A DNA stretch of 64,000 bases from Gonocerus acuteangulatus (taxonomy: Eukaryota; Arthropoda; Insecta; Hemiptera; Coreidae). Location: the NCBI GenBank assembly GCA_946811695.1, contig OX328125.1:40268836-40332835 (forward strand), in the 5' to 3' direction. Positions 1 to 10,606 of this stretch are shown here, piece by piece (within the stretch, counting starts at the first letter, position 1; each line of letters begins with the position of its first letter). Both the position numbers and the translations under genes were made by a program. The notes under the pieces were generated by a model. It was given only the letters and a program-made list of their open reading frames with translations. It was not told the origin of the DNA and ran no database searches.

Positions 1-1180
1 AGTTCAAGACTGCAGTTTAAGATTCTTTTATCAGCAATGCCTTAAATCATTTATCTAGGTCGCCCCAATAACACCAACTTTTTTACACCTCCGTGTCGGT
101 AGGAACTTTCCCAATTTCTTCAAATAGGTCGGGGATTTTTTTCCTTCTAGCCGTCGATTCTAAAGTAATTTCATTAGCAATGCAGTTTTCCAATCAGCTG
201 TCATGATTAAGTCAACAGTTATATGTTAAAGTACTACTCGATCAGCCTAATATCCTAACAATCTTAGAATTAACTGACCTACTACTGGACCGAATTTGCT
301 TATTTCTGAATATATCCATAAGTTTAAAATGTTGAAGATTAAGCTCTAATCTGAAACCTGAAAATCGTCAAGAAACAATAAAAAATGTCTGACTCGGAGG
401 AACTGTGGCATCTTAGCTCGTTTCCATTCATATCCATAGTGTAATCACGTTGATTACGATTTTCGATGATATGCTTACAAGTAGACTTCTAGCGTGGGTC
501 CTTCCTCAATCCATGGACAGGAAACTCGCTTATGAGGTTGATCTCATGACACAATCCGAAAGTGCCGACTACGAAATTTCACGTTTCAGAACCTATAGAC
601 CACGGTGGTAGAAATGTAGCTTTGGTTGTGTAAATTAAGACAATTTGTCTTCGGCTTACACAAAAAGGTGAGTAACAGTGCTATTGGTAAAAAGAATATT
701 CGAAAGCAATGAAGGTCTACCTTTAAACTCACGTTAAAGGGTTTCAGAGAAATCGAGTCTAAAGTTAGAGAGAATCTAATGCAGCTGTATAAATATTCAG
801 ATAGAAGCTTCATTCCTGTTTGCTTATCATTAGTACGACTTGGGAGCTGTCTACCGGAAAGTTGGGCTAGATTCTACTTTCAGTGAAGCTAGAACATTGT
901 TCGAATCAGAAAACGTGTTTTTATACTTCTTGGATCACAAAGCCTATTTAACTATGTCCCTTGTCCAAACTTCTTATGGAAGCAAAAAAGTAATTGCCTA
1001 GGATCTAAAAGAGTATAATGTTTGAGATATTAGTGTATTTCTTCCCCCCCTAGGAAAACAAAACCAGCATATGTTATTGATCCGAAGGTGCATTCCGAAT
1101 GCACTGATGGAAAATTTCGACGCTTTATATCGCGGTGCAAAACTTAAGACATATGATATACGTGCATATATACATCCTCT
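1..1180. other. non-coding AT-rich sequence
   Basis: No supported gene. Open frames here are short and lack any recognisable domain. The only structure seen is a diverged interspersed repeat at about 385-625, listed separately. Confidence 0.6.
385..625 (+). repeat. interspersed repeat with GCGCGGTTCC-type modules, diverged copy
   Basis: Two modules recur across the window. One reads roughly GACTCGCAGGAACTGCGTCA followed by TCTTAGCGCGGTTC. The other contains AATCCGGAAGTGCCGACTAG and ends near AACGGTGGTTC. Here they lie at about 390-430 and 495-612. Better copies are at 39918-40090, 42201-42325 and 42684-42810. Fragments are at 4555-4625, 27225-27300, 45557-45612 and 49690-49725. The family is not recognised; the GC-rich modules in AT-rich DNA suggest a short DNA transposon. 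Confidence 0.55.
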
Positions 1181-1188
1181 GTGCTTCT

Positions 1189-1818
1189 CAGGTATGGGCG
1201 GTAGTCGATAGTTACTCGGTTATCGATAGATTTTTTTTTTTTTTTTACTTTTTTTCTATAATTGAATTTCTCAACATCTGGAGGGCTATGGTATTAAATA
1301 CTGACACGTCTGGTGAATTAACTACTGAAAAGGAACCTTCTGGTGAATACAACCAACTGCATAATGTATCCAGTAAATAACTTTGTGTTCCAGGCTCGTC
1401 TGTAGCCTCAGAACGTGTATTTTCATCCGCTGGAAAAAATCATTTCTGAGCAGCGGACCAGACTAAGCCAATAAAAAGCGGAAATGTTGGTTTTACTTTC
1501 TGGAAATATGTGGCTGTATCTAAAACAGTTTGAAATAATTGCACTTTGTTGTATCTCTTGATATTTTATTCTTTGGAAATGCTTTTTATAAATTTAATTA
1601 AATCCGTTTTTCGTGTTAAACCTTGGTGTGATCTTATAAATATACCTAATCCTGCATGTAATAGATAATTCAATTCAATAAAATTAAATTCTTCATTGGA
1701 CAGGTACATACGGAATAGGAGAAGACACTATCGAATAACTATCGATAGTATCGATATATTTTAACCGATAATATCGACCTATCGATAGTGCTCAACTATC
1801 GACTATCGCCCATCCCTA
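1189..1818 (+). mobile_element. internally deleted hAT transposon with 8-bp target-site duplication
   Basis: The segment is bounded by a perfect 8-bp direct repeat GTGCTTCT at 1181-1188 and 1819-1826, the duplication length typical of hAT elements. Its left end begins CAGGTATGGGCGGTAGTCGA; the reverse complement of its right end begins TAGGGATGGGCGATAGTCGA, giving imperfect terminal inverted repeats. Both subterminal regions are rich in ATCGAT/TATCGATAG motifs (1195-1232 and 1728-1805). The 630-bp length and the hAT transposase C-terminal remnant inside (1381-1545) show it derives from a larger autonomous element by internal deletion. It cannot move on its own. Confidence 0.88.
1381..1545 (+). 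pseudogene. hAT transposase C-terminal dimerisation region, remnant
   Basis: Translation shows the hAT C-terminal signature: VPGSSVASERVFSSAGK, then after a frameshift near 1442 ISEQRTRLS and, past a stop codon, MLVLLSGNMW. This matches the family pattern S-x-x-S-E-R-x-F-S-x-A-G followed by R-x-R-L, which forms the dimerisation interface of hAT transposases. Only about 50 codons remain, with one frameshift and one nonsense codon; the catalytic domain is absent. The open frame just upstream (to 1380) may be degraded transposase but shows no motif. It lies inside the TSD-flanked element at 1189-1818, which supports the assignment. Confidence 0.85.
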
Positions 1819-1826
1819 GTGCTTCT

Positions 1827-3210
1827 GCCCACCCCTACTCATCTCTGTACCCGGCTTTCGTCCACCAGCTTGACGCTCCCAGCTGCGACGCATCCCAATC
1901 AACTTCATATCACCATGTTCTCTTTGGTTTTATTTTCTTTGTTATTTTCCCCTCTCAGGACATATTTCATCATTGTTTTCGGGATGCTATCTTCCGCCAT
2001 CCTTGCACATGTTCCGATATAATATGAAATTCTACGCCGTGATTAGCTACAGCAGAAAGCGCACGCCTGAACACAATTTTTTAGTGTTGCTCATGCAAAA
2101 GAAATCGTTAAAACCCACACGCCGGAGAAAACCACCGGAAAATAATTTTCAGACCACCAATAAACTTGACCAGAGCAATAACTACTCCATGTAATTTATA
2201 CATTTATTAGTTTATAATAAGCACTACTGTTGCTTTGTGTTATGTGAAACATTGATAATATTTAGCATAAAATGAAGATTTAATATATGACATTTATAAT
2301 TTTCTCTCATATTTTATACTAGAAGTGCACCAAAACTATTGGCATAAGGCCTCATTCTCAGAGTAATTAAATATTGCATTCAGGGATTTGAACATGTTAA
2401 AAAAGGTACAAATTTCCTCGTATAAAGAATAAAAACCTACTTTTCCAGGAAACCTTCATCAGGCAACACCTTTATAATATTTGTTACAAATCAGGATCTC
2501 CTATAGACTTTTAGCAGAACTAACAGTAATTAATAGGAAAAATTGTAACAATAACGTTAAAAATCTTCATTTTATGTCTGTGAACTGATCTTTTTCTTGT
2601 TCTTAGTTTAAAAAAAAATCCTTAAAATCTCTGAGTTTAGAAATACTTCCGGTGTTTTGTTTTTTTAATTTTACCAATCTTCATTTCTAAATTTGTTATT
2701 CTATTAGCATGTTGTCCATTAAATAAATGAAACATTTAGTATTGAGATGATCTTAATAGCAAAATTAAATTAGAAGGTGACCTTTTATTTCTATAGGTCG
2801 TGCATGTCGTAGGAACATTAGCCACGATTATGCTAACATCCTCATTCATCTGCTTTAGAACGTAACCTGAAACCTTTGTTTGTCATCTGGTAATGTGAAA
2901 AGTTGTTCATATTAGACTGAAATAAACTTTCATTTGCTAATGTAACCTTCTCATGCAAATGATGTTAGGATTTTAGATCAAATGTGACGTCAAATACTCT
3001 ATGGAATTAAAAATAAATTCCAATAAGGTTTCGATGATTTATAGGAAAAGTCAAAACGGACGTCTGCATGAACGTTACTCCTTATATCCATATCCCACAG
3101 TCCAGATGCTAGGGCAAGCGATGAGTATTATTTCTTAAATCCGTAGGATAATGCCATTCGCATTGTTACAAATAAATAAACATATACTACGTATAGGAAG
3201 AAACATTGTT
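1827..3210. other. non-coding AT-rich sequence
   Basis: No gene supported. Several overlapping short open frames at 1790-2200 lack recognisable domains and good initiation or splice context. The remainder is AT-rich with no clear repeat structure. Confidence 0.55.
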
Positions 3211-3223
3211 TGTGTGTGTGTGA

Positions 3224-3317
<94 letters not shown>
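3211..3317. repeat. (TG)n/(TA)n microsatellite
   Basis: A short GTGTGTG run passes into about 90 bp of alternating TA with one interruption. The tract produces Ile-Tyr open frames on both strands that are not genes. Confidence 0.95.
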
Positions 3318-3321
<4 letters not shown>

Positions 3322-5030
3322 AATAAATATCAAGATAAATAAAATCACAGTATAAAAGCAAGAAACATACTCTGCTCAAACATTGGGCCAGTATCAATAG
3401 AATATTTGTGGGTTCCCATAAAACAAGAGCAAAATTGCAAGTACCACCATCGTCTGTACAAACATTCTGTTTTAGTTTGTATCATCATATTTTGGCATAT
3501 AACAGCAAATAATAACCTGCTTTTTACACAGAGCCTTCAATGGAAAAGCGGCTCAGCACAATTAAAAATGATGTCTTATACAAAATGAGTACTAATTGCA
3601 TTGCCTATGCTAGCAAATAAAAAAAAATAATAATAAAAAATAAATAAATAAAACCTATTCCTTTCTAAATTTATAAATTCTATATTTTTAGTTTATAGAA
3701 AAGAGTGCAAAAAATCCGAATATTAAAAGTACCCCACTTTATGAAGATTTCATTTGAATTACTCGTGTTTCGAAGAATGTTTTCTATCATAGTTACTTTC
3801 CATCTGTGCCAATGGAAAGTGTGAAATCAATTACTTTCCATCTGTGCCAATGGAAAGTAATTGATTTCATAAACCCCACATTCCAGGCATGAATTCGTTG
3901 GTTTTTAGGTGAGAAGTTAAAAATAATTCTTATTCAAAAGAATAATGGTGTGCGTGATATATTTAGTTTTTTGTGTGCTCAAACTTTTCTGCCAAATATC
4001 GTTACACGGGAAGTACCTTCTAAACTAATACTAGAGGTTTAGATTCACGATAGTGGAGTAGGTCAGGTTTCAAAAATATTGGACAAACACTTTGGAATGT
4101 TGGAAAAACAGTTGTGTTTGTTTAATTCATTCATAGATTGTATTTCAATTTTTGTTTTATCCTCATTAGTTTAACCTTTGAGATAGCAGTAGAATAATAA
4201 AATGGCTTGAGATCAATATGTCATCTTATTTACTATTTCTGTAATAATGAATGAATATTCACTTTAAAGTTCATTAATTTCTGTCAACGATTTATTTATA
4301 GGCCATTTTATCTTTTATTTGAATTGATCAGTAAACACCGGTACATGCCGTATAAATCAAGGAAATGTTCTCTTATAGCTGTTTGTAATATCTTCTCCAC
4401 AGCGATAAATTCACGTCAGAAAATTATTAACGACTTTCTTGCTAGCTAAAACACTTGTAGAATTTAAAACATTTGTTTACTGTAATGTGTATCAGCAGTA
4501 CATTGCAGCATATAAGAGTAAACGTCGAACAGGTTTTTAGCGTGTTTCCGATGATGCAATCGAGACGTGCCGACTAGAAAATTTTGTGTTTACAATTTGA
4601 CGAAAATAACGGTGGTTCATAATTGTATTACATATATATATATATATATATATATTATTATTTTCGTTATTAAATATATATTTATATATATAGTATACAG
4701 TATGTAAAAAAATGTATATTCAAACGCACACGCACACAAACATAAATACACATTTGCACATACACATATAATGAAAACCAAAGTTAATTAAAATATTTCA
4801 TATTTTGATAATTTTAATTAAATTAAGGATATTGTCTGAAACAGATCTGCACCTCTAATGACCTCATATGTATATCACAGAGCGAGCCATATATGTCCAT
4901 TTCTTTTCGAACGACTTCGTAGGTTCTGCATTATGTATATGTCAAAATGTGGTTGACATTTTTGCAGGATATTTTATAAACTTTCCAATATGGTTACTAT
5001 CTACTGACTAAGATTTTCTCTTTCTTTAAA
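3318..5030. other. non-coding AT-rich sequence
   Basis: No gene supported. It contains a perfect hairpin at 3822-3869, a fragment of the GCGCGGTTCC-type repeat at about 4555-4625 and a (TA)n tract at 4630-4655. Confidence 0.55.
3822..3869. repeat. perfect inverted repeat, 20-bp arms with 8-bp loop
   Basis: TGAAATCAATTACTTTCCAT (3822-3841) is followed by an 8-bp spacer and its exact complement ATGGAAAGTAATTGATTTCA (3850-3869). A partial direct copy, ACTTTCCATCTGTGCCAATG, lies just upstream at 3795-3814. The hairpin therefore probably arose by a templated (strand-switch) duplication of that segment. Confidence 0.9.
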
Positions 5031-5265
5031 AAAAAAAAAAACAGACCCGTACAAGCCAAAGAGACTCGGAGTGTCTGTTCTAAAATCGGGCCGCCAGATT
5101 ATATCTTCTGCGTGTACCCATTTAAGGCTGGGTGGCCAAGGGACCCAGACTACGACCCTTGAACGAAGACAGCGATAAAATGTTTCAGTGCACGCTTAAG
5201 TTTTGAACTCGGGTGCTCTAGAACATGAGTTGAGCACTATACCACAGAGCCAAACTCGCCCCCCT
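5031..5265 (-). mobile_element. tRNA-derived SINE, oligo(T)-ended family, diverged copy
   Basis: On the minus strand a tRNA-like head reads GGCGAGTTTGGCTCTGTGGT followed by an A-box-like segment and a degenerate B box (GAGTTCAAAAC). The body then contains a segment equivalent to the CCTTTAA/GGGTAC region of the better copy at 20331-20691. On that strand both copies end in GGGTCTG or GGGACTG followed by a run of at least 12 T. Confidence 0.75.
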
Positions 5266-5517
5266 CCCCGCATGAAACTGAACAAAATATTAGAATAGTC
5301 CGAAACTGCCAATGAATATCAATAAAATATTTTTTTTTAATTACTTTTTCGTTTCAAAATTTCCAAAATGCATCATAGTCGGGATACAGCAGTAATAAAA
5401 ATGTCAATGGGTTACGTTTCAGGTAAACCGTCCTAAATAATTTGCTTATTATATCTATTAAGTATGCTCCTGGGAGGCAATGAACATTAAAACGCTTTGC
5501 TCCCGTGTATTTCTCTT

Positions 5518-5532
5518 TATATACATATATAT

Positions 5533-5590
<58 letters not shown>
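5518..5590. repeat. (TA)n microsatellite
   Basis: Almost pure TA dinucleotide tract of about 65 bp. It generates a spurious Tyr-Ile open frame on the minus strand. Confidence 0.95.
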
Positions 5591-5593
<3 letters not shown>

Positions 5594-6209
5594 GTATCTT
5601 TTAATCAAATAACATCATATATATTTGTCTTCGTACAGTTAACCAATATAAATACTTTGACATGAGGGGCCATATTTTTCTGGGATAAATAAATGAGTCC
5701 ATTGGCATAGAGAAAATAGAGCAAAGGTTACCATGTTCCATTGAATTGGTACTGAGATTTAATTAAGGCTGGTTGAAAACTGTTGGCATTTCAAATGGAA
5801 ACTATTATTATGAAATGTCGAAAGTAGAACTAGGATGAATATAGGTTATTAAGGAGGCTCAAGAACTATTTATATCCTATCTATAGGTTATAGATCCCAT
5901 TCTCAAACTCTTTACAATTAGGAATTCCATATTTTGAATGAGAAAGTAAAACGCTGAAATGACTGACGTTTGGAAACAGTGAGAATAATATTCCAAACAA
6001 AATCGTTGTTTATAGTCCGACATTTGAAAGGCTTGTATAACTGTTTGTGGAGTAAGCAACACTTTACATGATAAGTACTTTGCGGTCACATCCCATTATC
6101 AGCTTGTGGTAAAAGACAACCCCTTTCTTTAGCTAGCTTTGAGTTTTCTTCAGCTAGTTTGACCATTATGATTGAATCAGACGTACGATACCTTTCTCCT
6201 TGATTTGAA
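5591..6209. other. non-coding sequence
   Basis: I see no gene, RNA or repeat that can be supported here. Confidence 0.5.
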
Positions 6210-6510
6210 GTCTATTCGTACATATCAGTCACGTCACGTCATCGTTCCGTCAGTTCCGTCTAGTATCAGTCACAAAAAATATGTTCTTATAACGGTTCGA
6301 TGACTGAAGTGGGACTCAGAGTCTATTCACACACATCAGTCACGTCACGTCATCGTTCCGTCAGTTCCGTCTAGTATCAGTCACAAAAAATATGTTCTTA
6401 TAACGGTTCGATGACTGAAGTGGGACTCACAGTCTATTCACACACATCAGTCACGTCACGTCATCGTTCCGTCAGTTCCGTCTAGTATCAGTCACAACAA
6501 ATATGTTCTT
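6210..6510 (+). repeat. 111-bp tandem repeat, about 2.7 copies
   Basis: The unit starts GTCTATTC at 6210, 6321 and 6432 and contains TCAGTCACGTCACGTCATCG, CCGTCAGTTCCGTCTAGTAT and AACGGTTCGATGACTGAAGT. Copies are nearly identical, so the expansion is recent. The CACGTCACGTCATCG core is CRE/bZIP-like, but no regulated gene is adjacent. Confidence 0.93.
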
Positions 6511-7068
6511 GGGCTTGAGGTCCAATTTGCTCCGTGAGAAAAATAAATAGGAGTTCTGTATATCTGAAATAGGATGTTTATAATATCTGGAAGGTAGGAT
6601 GTTCTATAGGGTTTGTAAATCGGACAGGCAACTAATACATACATATATATGGTATATATTCTCTAAGGTACTACAGAGAAGAAAGATATCCTTGGGGTTT
6701 ATGGATATTTTAATCTTGTTGTTAGCTTGCTTTATAATATTTATATTTTCTGTTGTGATTTGAACGTTTACACTTTGAAATGGAAATGGGAGGTTCATGC
6801 TTAGGTATGCAGGCACTTTCAGGTAGGGATATAATATAAAGCTATAAACTGGGCAGATGTTTGACAAAACGGCACTATTTCTATCTCTTTCTGATAAATA
6901 AAATTCACATTTTTCCACCAGTTTTTTTATAATTTCCTTGCTGTTGAATTATCGAGGTCGGAAAGTCTATATCTATAATCTCGAATATTTTGGCATTGAC
7001 TCAATATATGGTACACATGAAGAGGAAAATAAGTATACACTGACATGTGTCAAACGGAAGCTGTTTGA

Positions 7069-7127
<59 letters not shown>

Positions 7128-7464
7128 GACAAACAACTACTTTTTTTTGTTGGTGTTTTAAGGCAGTTCAACCACTAAAAAAAAAACAACTACTTTGTGG
7201 ACTCACTACTGAGCCATACAATTACCGCATTATTTTGCGGATGGTTGAACAACTGTTTCAGCATCTAGTTTTTAATTGGTTTCATCATAATAAAAGTTCG
7301 TCTCGAGGGAGCTGCATAACTCACCACATTCCTCATCACGGTGGCTAGTTCCTGAAGAATACGCTTAAAATAATCCATATAAACACAATGTAGTTTTTTA
7401 TCACAAAATGGAGTTCACACAACAATTGTGATGTATTTCAGGCTTGAGCTTATAAAAACTGTTT
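6511..7464. other. non-coding sequence with a poly(A) run
   Basis: No gene supported. A 54-bp poly(A) run occupies about 7070-7123 and is followed by a small A/T-rich inverted segment at 7138-7195. Confidence 0.6.
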
Positions 7465-7600
7465 TTTTTTATTTTATTTTTTTTTACGGCGCATCGACAA
7501 ATCTAGGCCATTAGCGCCGACATCCGGGGTGCAGAGGGGACTTTTCCCAGCGAGCCGTGGGATGAGAAAATTCCTGCCGCCGCACAGTGGGCAAAACGTC
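7465..7600 (-). repeat. SINE/LINE 3' tail with GGCGC..GCGCC stem
   Basis: Read on the minus strand it contains TTCTCATCCCACGGCTCGCT, CCCCGGATGTCGGCGCTAAT, GGCC and TCGATGCGCCGT, then an A-rich end. The same module ends the 5S-headed SINEs (49450, 52412), the tRNA-headed SINE at 58566 and the copy at 28617-28730. GGCGC and GCGCC can pair across the module, giving a 3' stem-loop. Confidence 0.75.
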
Positions 7601-8310
7601 TATTTTACGGCAAAAAAAGTCGAAAATATAATGTGGTCGTAAAAATTCAATTTACGTGTCAAAACGTGCTAAAGTCTTCTATTCATTAAAAACAAAACAA
7701 TTTTTTTTTATCTAGTTTAAGCCAAACCTGTTTAGGACAATAAGGAAGGCAACCATTGCTCGTCTTTTCCACTTCCTCTGTTTAGTCTTGTTCCAACTAC
7801 GGTCTTTGTAAGTTGTGTTTTAAAAATTGTGTGCAAATTTTATAAATTCTTTTCACAATTGATTTATTACCTAGTGGTATGTTCTTTATAAATACATAAT
7901 ATATATCTAATAACAGAAAGGAATATCAAAGAAAAAAATATATTAATGAAATTATTACTAGATTGTTCATATTTTTTTGATTACTCAAGTTTGAGTAAGG
8001 TTTAAAAAAAAGTTCCACAAAGTTCCAGTTCCAAATATTTTTTTACGAAAAGCCTTAAGCCTCTACTTTACTGTCTTGAGACTTTCAGCTCCCCCTTCTT
8101 CCCCCTTTTAATGTAAATTTAACTTTAGTTTAGGCAGCAGTCAGATAGAATCTGAAGAATCCGCGGCGCGCAGTGGGCGAATATCACCTTTTTGGTGGAC
8201 AAAATTCAAGAAAATATTTTACAAATCAGCCATTAAATATTGTCTAGTATTATTTTGAAGAAAGTAAAATGTAAATATTTACTTTCTTAATTTATGAGAT
8301 TAATTTAGAA
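7601..8310. other. non-coding sequence upstream of the PLE
   Basis: AT-rich with no supported gene. CGCAGTGGGC-type motifs occur at about 7584 and 8167, suggesting both belong to the same repeat. Whether part of this stretch is the 5' untranslated or terminal-repeat region of the Penelope-like element starting near 8311 cannot be settled by eye. Confidence 0.45.
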
Positions 8311-8317
8311 ACAAAAA

Positions 8318-8842
8318 AACAAAATTAGAACATCATTTTTCCATAGCTTAAACAAGACCAAGAGAAATGTAAATTACAATAAAATCCCAGAACATATTAA
8401 TATATCTGTTGCAGAAAAATTGAGAAAGGCAGAGTATAAAACAAAGAAATTTCTAAAAGATAATCCTGAATTATTGGTAATAAGAGCTGATAAAACTAGT
8501 AAAGCAGTCATAATAACTAAAGATGATTACAATAAGAAAATGAATGACATAGTTAATGATTCGAATAATTTTAAACAAATCGACTATGATCCCACCAATG
8601 GACTGACAAATAGAATAATAAATTTTAAGGACAAATTAGTTAAAATGAATTTCATTGAAAAGAATGATCGTTTAAAATATATAAACTATAATAGTAATAT
8701 TCCTCTGATTTATGGCTTGATAAAATTACACAAGGAAGGGCAACCACTGAGACCAATAGTCAGCGCAACAGAATCCCCTACACACAAATTATCTAAATCA
8801 TTGAACATGGAATTAAAACATTTTGTTAATAATAATCCATTT
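8318..8842 (+). pseudogene. PLE reverse transcriptase, N-terminal part
   Basis: The reading frame is open from at least 8318, without a clear start, and is cut by the LINE at 8842. Motifs typical of Penelope RTs are visible: LLVIRADKTSKAVIITKDDY (the D-K-x-x-x-x-V-I segment before the fingers) and YGLIKLHKEGQPLRPIVSA (the Y-G-x-x-K-x-H-K and P-L-R-P-I block). The next motifs, starting SFDVVNMFPNIP, are found 7 kb downstream in the same frame. The enzyme copies element RNA at a chromosomal nick made by the GIY-YIG domain. This copy is inactivated by the insertion and by a frameshift near 16408. Confidence 0.9.
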
Positions 8843-8878
8843 ATTAATCTTTTTATTAATAAAGAAATTGGGATTATC

Positions 8879-9420
8879 TCAGGAAGAAATAGGAGAAACA
8901 ACGGACCCTACGATAGAAAAGACTATTGAAACCATGAAGAAGACGCCTGTAAAAGTAAATTCCTGGTACAAGGCTTCGGAATCGGTCGAGGTACAACAAG
9001 CAACTATTCCTCGCTTTTTGATAGCGTCATTACAAGAAGAGTCCATGACATTCAACGATGTAAGTCCTTTTGAAATCAATCGTTGGATTTGTTCATTTTC
9101 GAAATCTATTAAAGTAAAAAAAATTAGGAAGACAGGTATACTATTTCTCGAATTGCCAAATAGTGACGACCAGACTTTTGGCACAAACCACTCTGAACAG
9201 ATGAGCCCCACAGAACCCTCAACCAATCACGAGGTGTTTTCTATTGCTCAGATCTTCGAGACTGCAAAGAAGATGACATTCTTCAAGAATTATCAACACA
9301 GAAAGTCATCAATATTAGGCGTCTCGGAAACCCTTCAAAAAGATCGGCCTTGTTTGTAGCGACATTTGACACTCCGCAACTTCCAGAGAAGCTCTTTATT
9401 GGCTACATGTCTGTCAGTGT
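8879..9420 (+). pseudogene. LINE ORF1 (gag-like), N-terminal part
   Basis: A reading frame from about 8879 contains IPRFLIASL and SPFEINRWI, resembling the region before the zinc knuckles in I/Jockey gag-like proteins, which bind element RNA. Near 9310 the conserved frame shifts (NIRRLGNPSKRSALFVATFD), and near 9435 a run of C residues shifts it again into the zinc-knuckle frame. The natural start is uncertain: it may be the ATG at 8934 (atgaagaaga) or one upstream. The gag family identity is inferred from position and from the knuckles that follow. Confidence 0.65.
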
Positions 9421-10085
9421 TCGTATGTACATCCCCCCCCCTCATCTGTTATAGGTGCGGATCACTTGGACATCACCGTACTGCCTGTGAAAAGGAACAG
9501 ATATGCAGGAAATGTGCCGAACCTCAGCATGACGGTGAGTGTGCCACGATTAAATGTTGTCTGTGTGGAGGGAATCACCGTACAACTACTAAACACTGTT
9601 CCGTGTATGCTGATGAGTTCGAGGTGAAGAGACTCATGGTAACCAAAAACCTTAACTATTATGAGGCCAAAACACAGGTGAAAGGATCAAGAACGGAGAC
9701 GTATGCCAAGATAGCGAAGACTTCACCTAATGATTCCAATTCAGAAGACAAACTGACGGTTTTAATTGAACTTTTCACCAAACGTCTCAACGTTTTAGAA
9801 AACCTCTTAGTAAGAAATCGCTGTACGCCTGAACCTTTGAAGGGAAATGAAACCTCTGCGACCCTGGAGTATATCACTGCCAAACAGACCAGTGGATTCA
9901 GCACCGTGAAACCAGCTACTCAAACATCTAAACCTAAAGACGTCGCAGAAACATCCACAAGTCAAGTTGGTGACGGAAGAGAAGTAGCTGAGACACTACC
10001 TCGGGGACGGCAGAATCGAACAAAAACACCTACTAACAAACGACAAGACACTAACGAAGGTAAACTTAAAAACGGTAAACCATGA
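9366..10085 (+). pseudogene. LINE ORF1, zinc-knuckle C-terminal part
   Basis: Three consecutive cysteine-rich knuckles are visible: CYRCGSLGHHRTAC (CCHC), CRKCAEPQHDGEC and CCLCGGNHRTTTKHC. This triple arrangement is characteristic of ORF1 in I/Jockey-type LINEs and serves nucleic-acid binding in the ribonucleoprotein. A Ser/Thr/Lys/Pro-rich tail of about 130 residues follows, ending GKLKNGKP. The frame joins the upstream part through a poly(C) slip near 9432-9440, so the open frame as it stands begins artificially inside ORF1. The stop codon TGA overlaps the ATG of the next ORF as ATGA (10082-10085). Confidence 0.88.
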
Positions 10086-10606
10086 CTATTTCATCTATTT
10101 TAATGTTTTTTATACTATTACTCTTATTTAAATTGGTGTTTTACGATTTTTTTTATTTCCGGAAACATATAGTTATATTTTCCGAATTATTAATTTTTGA
10201 ATACTTCTACCTTCTAATTTTATTGGTTGTTTTACATTTGTTAATTATTAAGTTATCCAGTAGAGTTACAAACCCACTCTATGGTTCCAGCATCTTTATG
10301 TTTATTCTTAAAGCATTTAACCTCGCACTCTGTTTTATCCATTTACTTAAATTGATACTTGGCCATCACCATTCTCAACTGGTCACAGTTTATGTTGTGT
10401 CTTGCATTTTAAGGTACAAAATTACCTTAAGCCAAATATGCATTAAATGCTGCGTCTCCCAAATGTTAAGCAACAAACTGGATGATAATATACGTGCCGC
10501 TAATGCAGATATTATGATTTTTAATTTATTCGATTGTTTTAGAAATCTGACATCCTACATTTTAATAACAGTATCATACCATGTCTGTGCTCCAGTGGAA
10601 CATTAA
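10082..10606 (+). CDS. unrecognised hydrophobic ORF between LINE ORF1 and ORF2
   Basis: A 174-codon frame starts at the ATG of an ATGA overlap with the ORF1 stop and ends 26 bp inside the endonuclease ORF. It is uninterrupted although both neighbours carry frameshifts. The predicted product is strongly hydrophobic, with perhaps four membrane-spanning stretches (residues about 3-27, 30-58, 68-92 and 102-125), and its second half contains several Cys residues. I recognise no family. Established I-clade elements have two ORFs with little spacer, so this position is unusual. The alternative is an AT-rich spacer that happens to be open: T-rich DNA encodes Leu/Phe/Ile by default, which weakens the case for a real protein. 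Confidence 0.35.
   Translation: MTISSILMFFILLLLFKLVFYDFFYFRKHIVIFSELLIFEYFYLLILLVVLHLLIIKLSSRVTNPLYGSSIFMFILKAFNLALCFIHLLKLILGHHHSQLVTVYVVSCILRYKITLSQICIKCCVSQMLSNKLDDNIRAANADIMIFNLFDCFRNLTSYILITVSYHVCAPVEH

Noticed and set aside
3128..3397. Open frames on both strands rich in Tyr and Ile
   Set aside because: Products of the (TA)n microsatellite.
8879..9226. 115-codon minus-strand open frame
   Set aside because: Shadow of LINE ORF1; no motif of its own.
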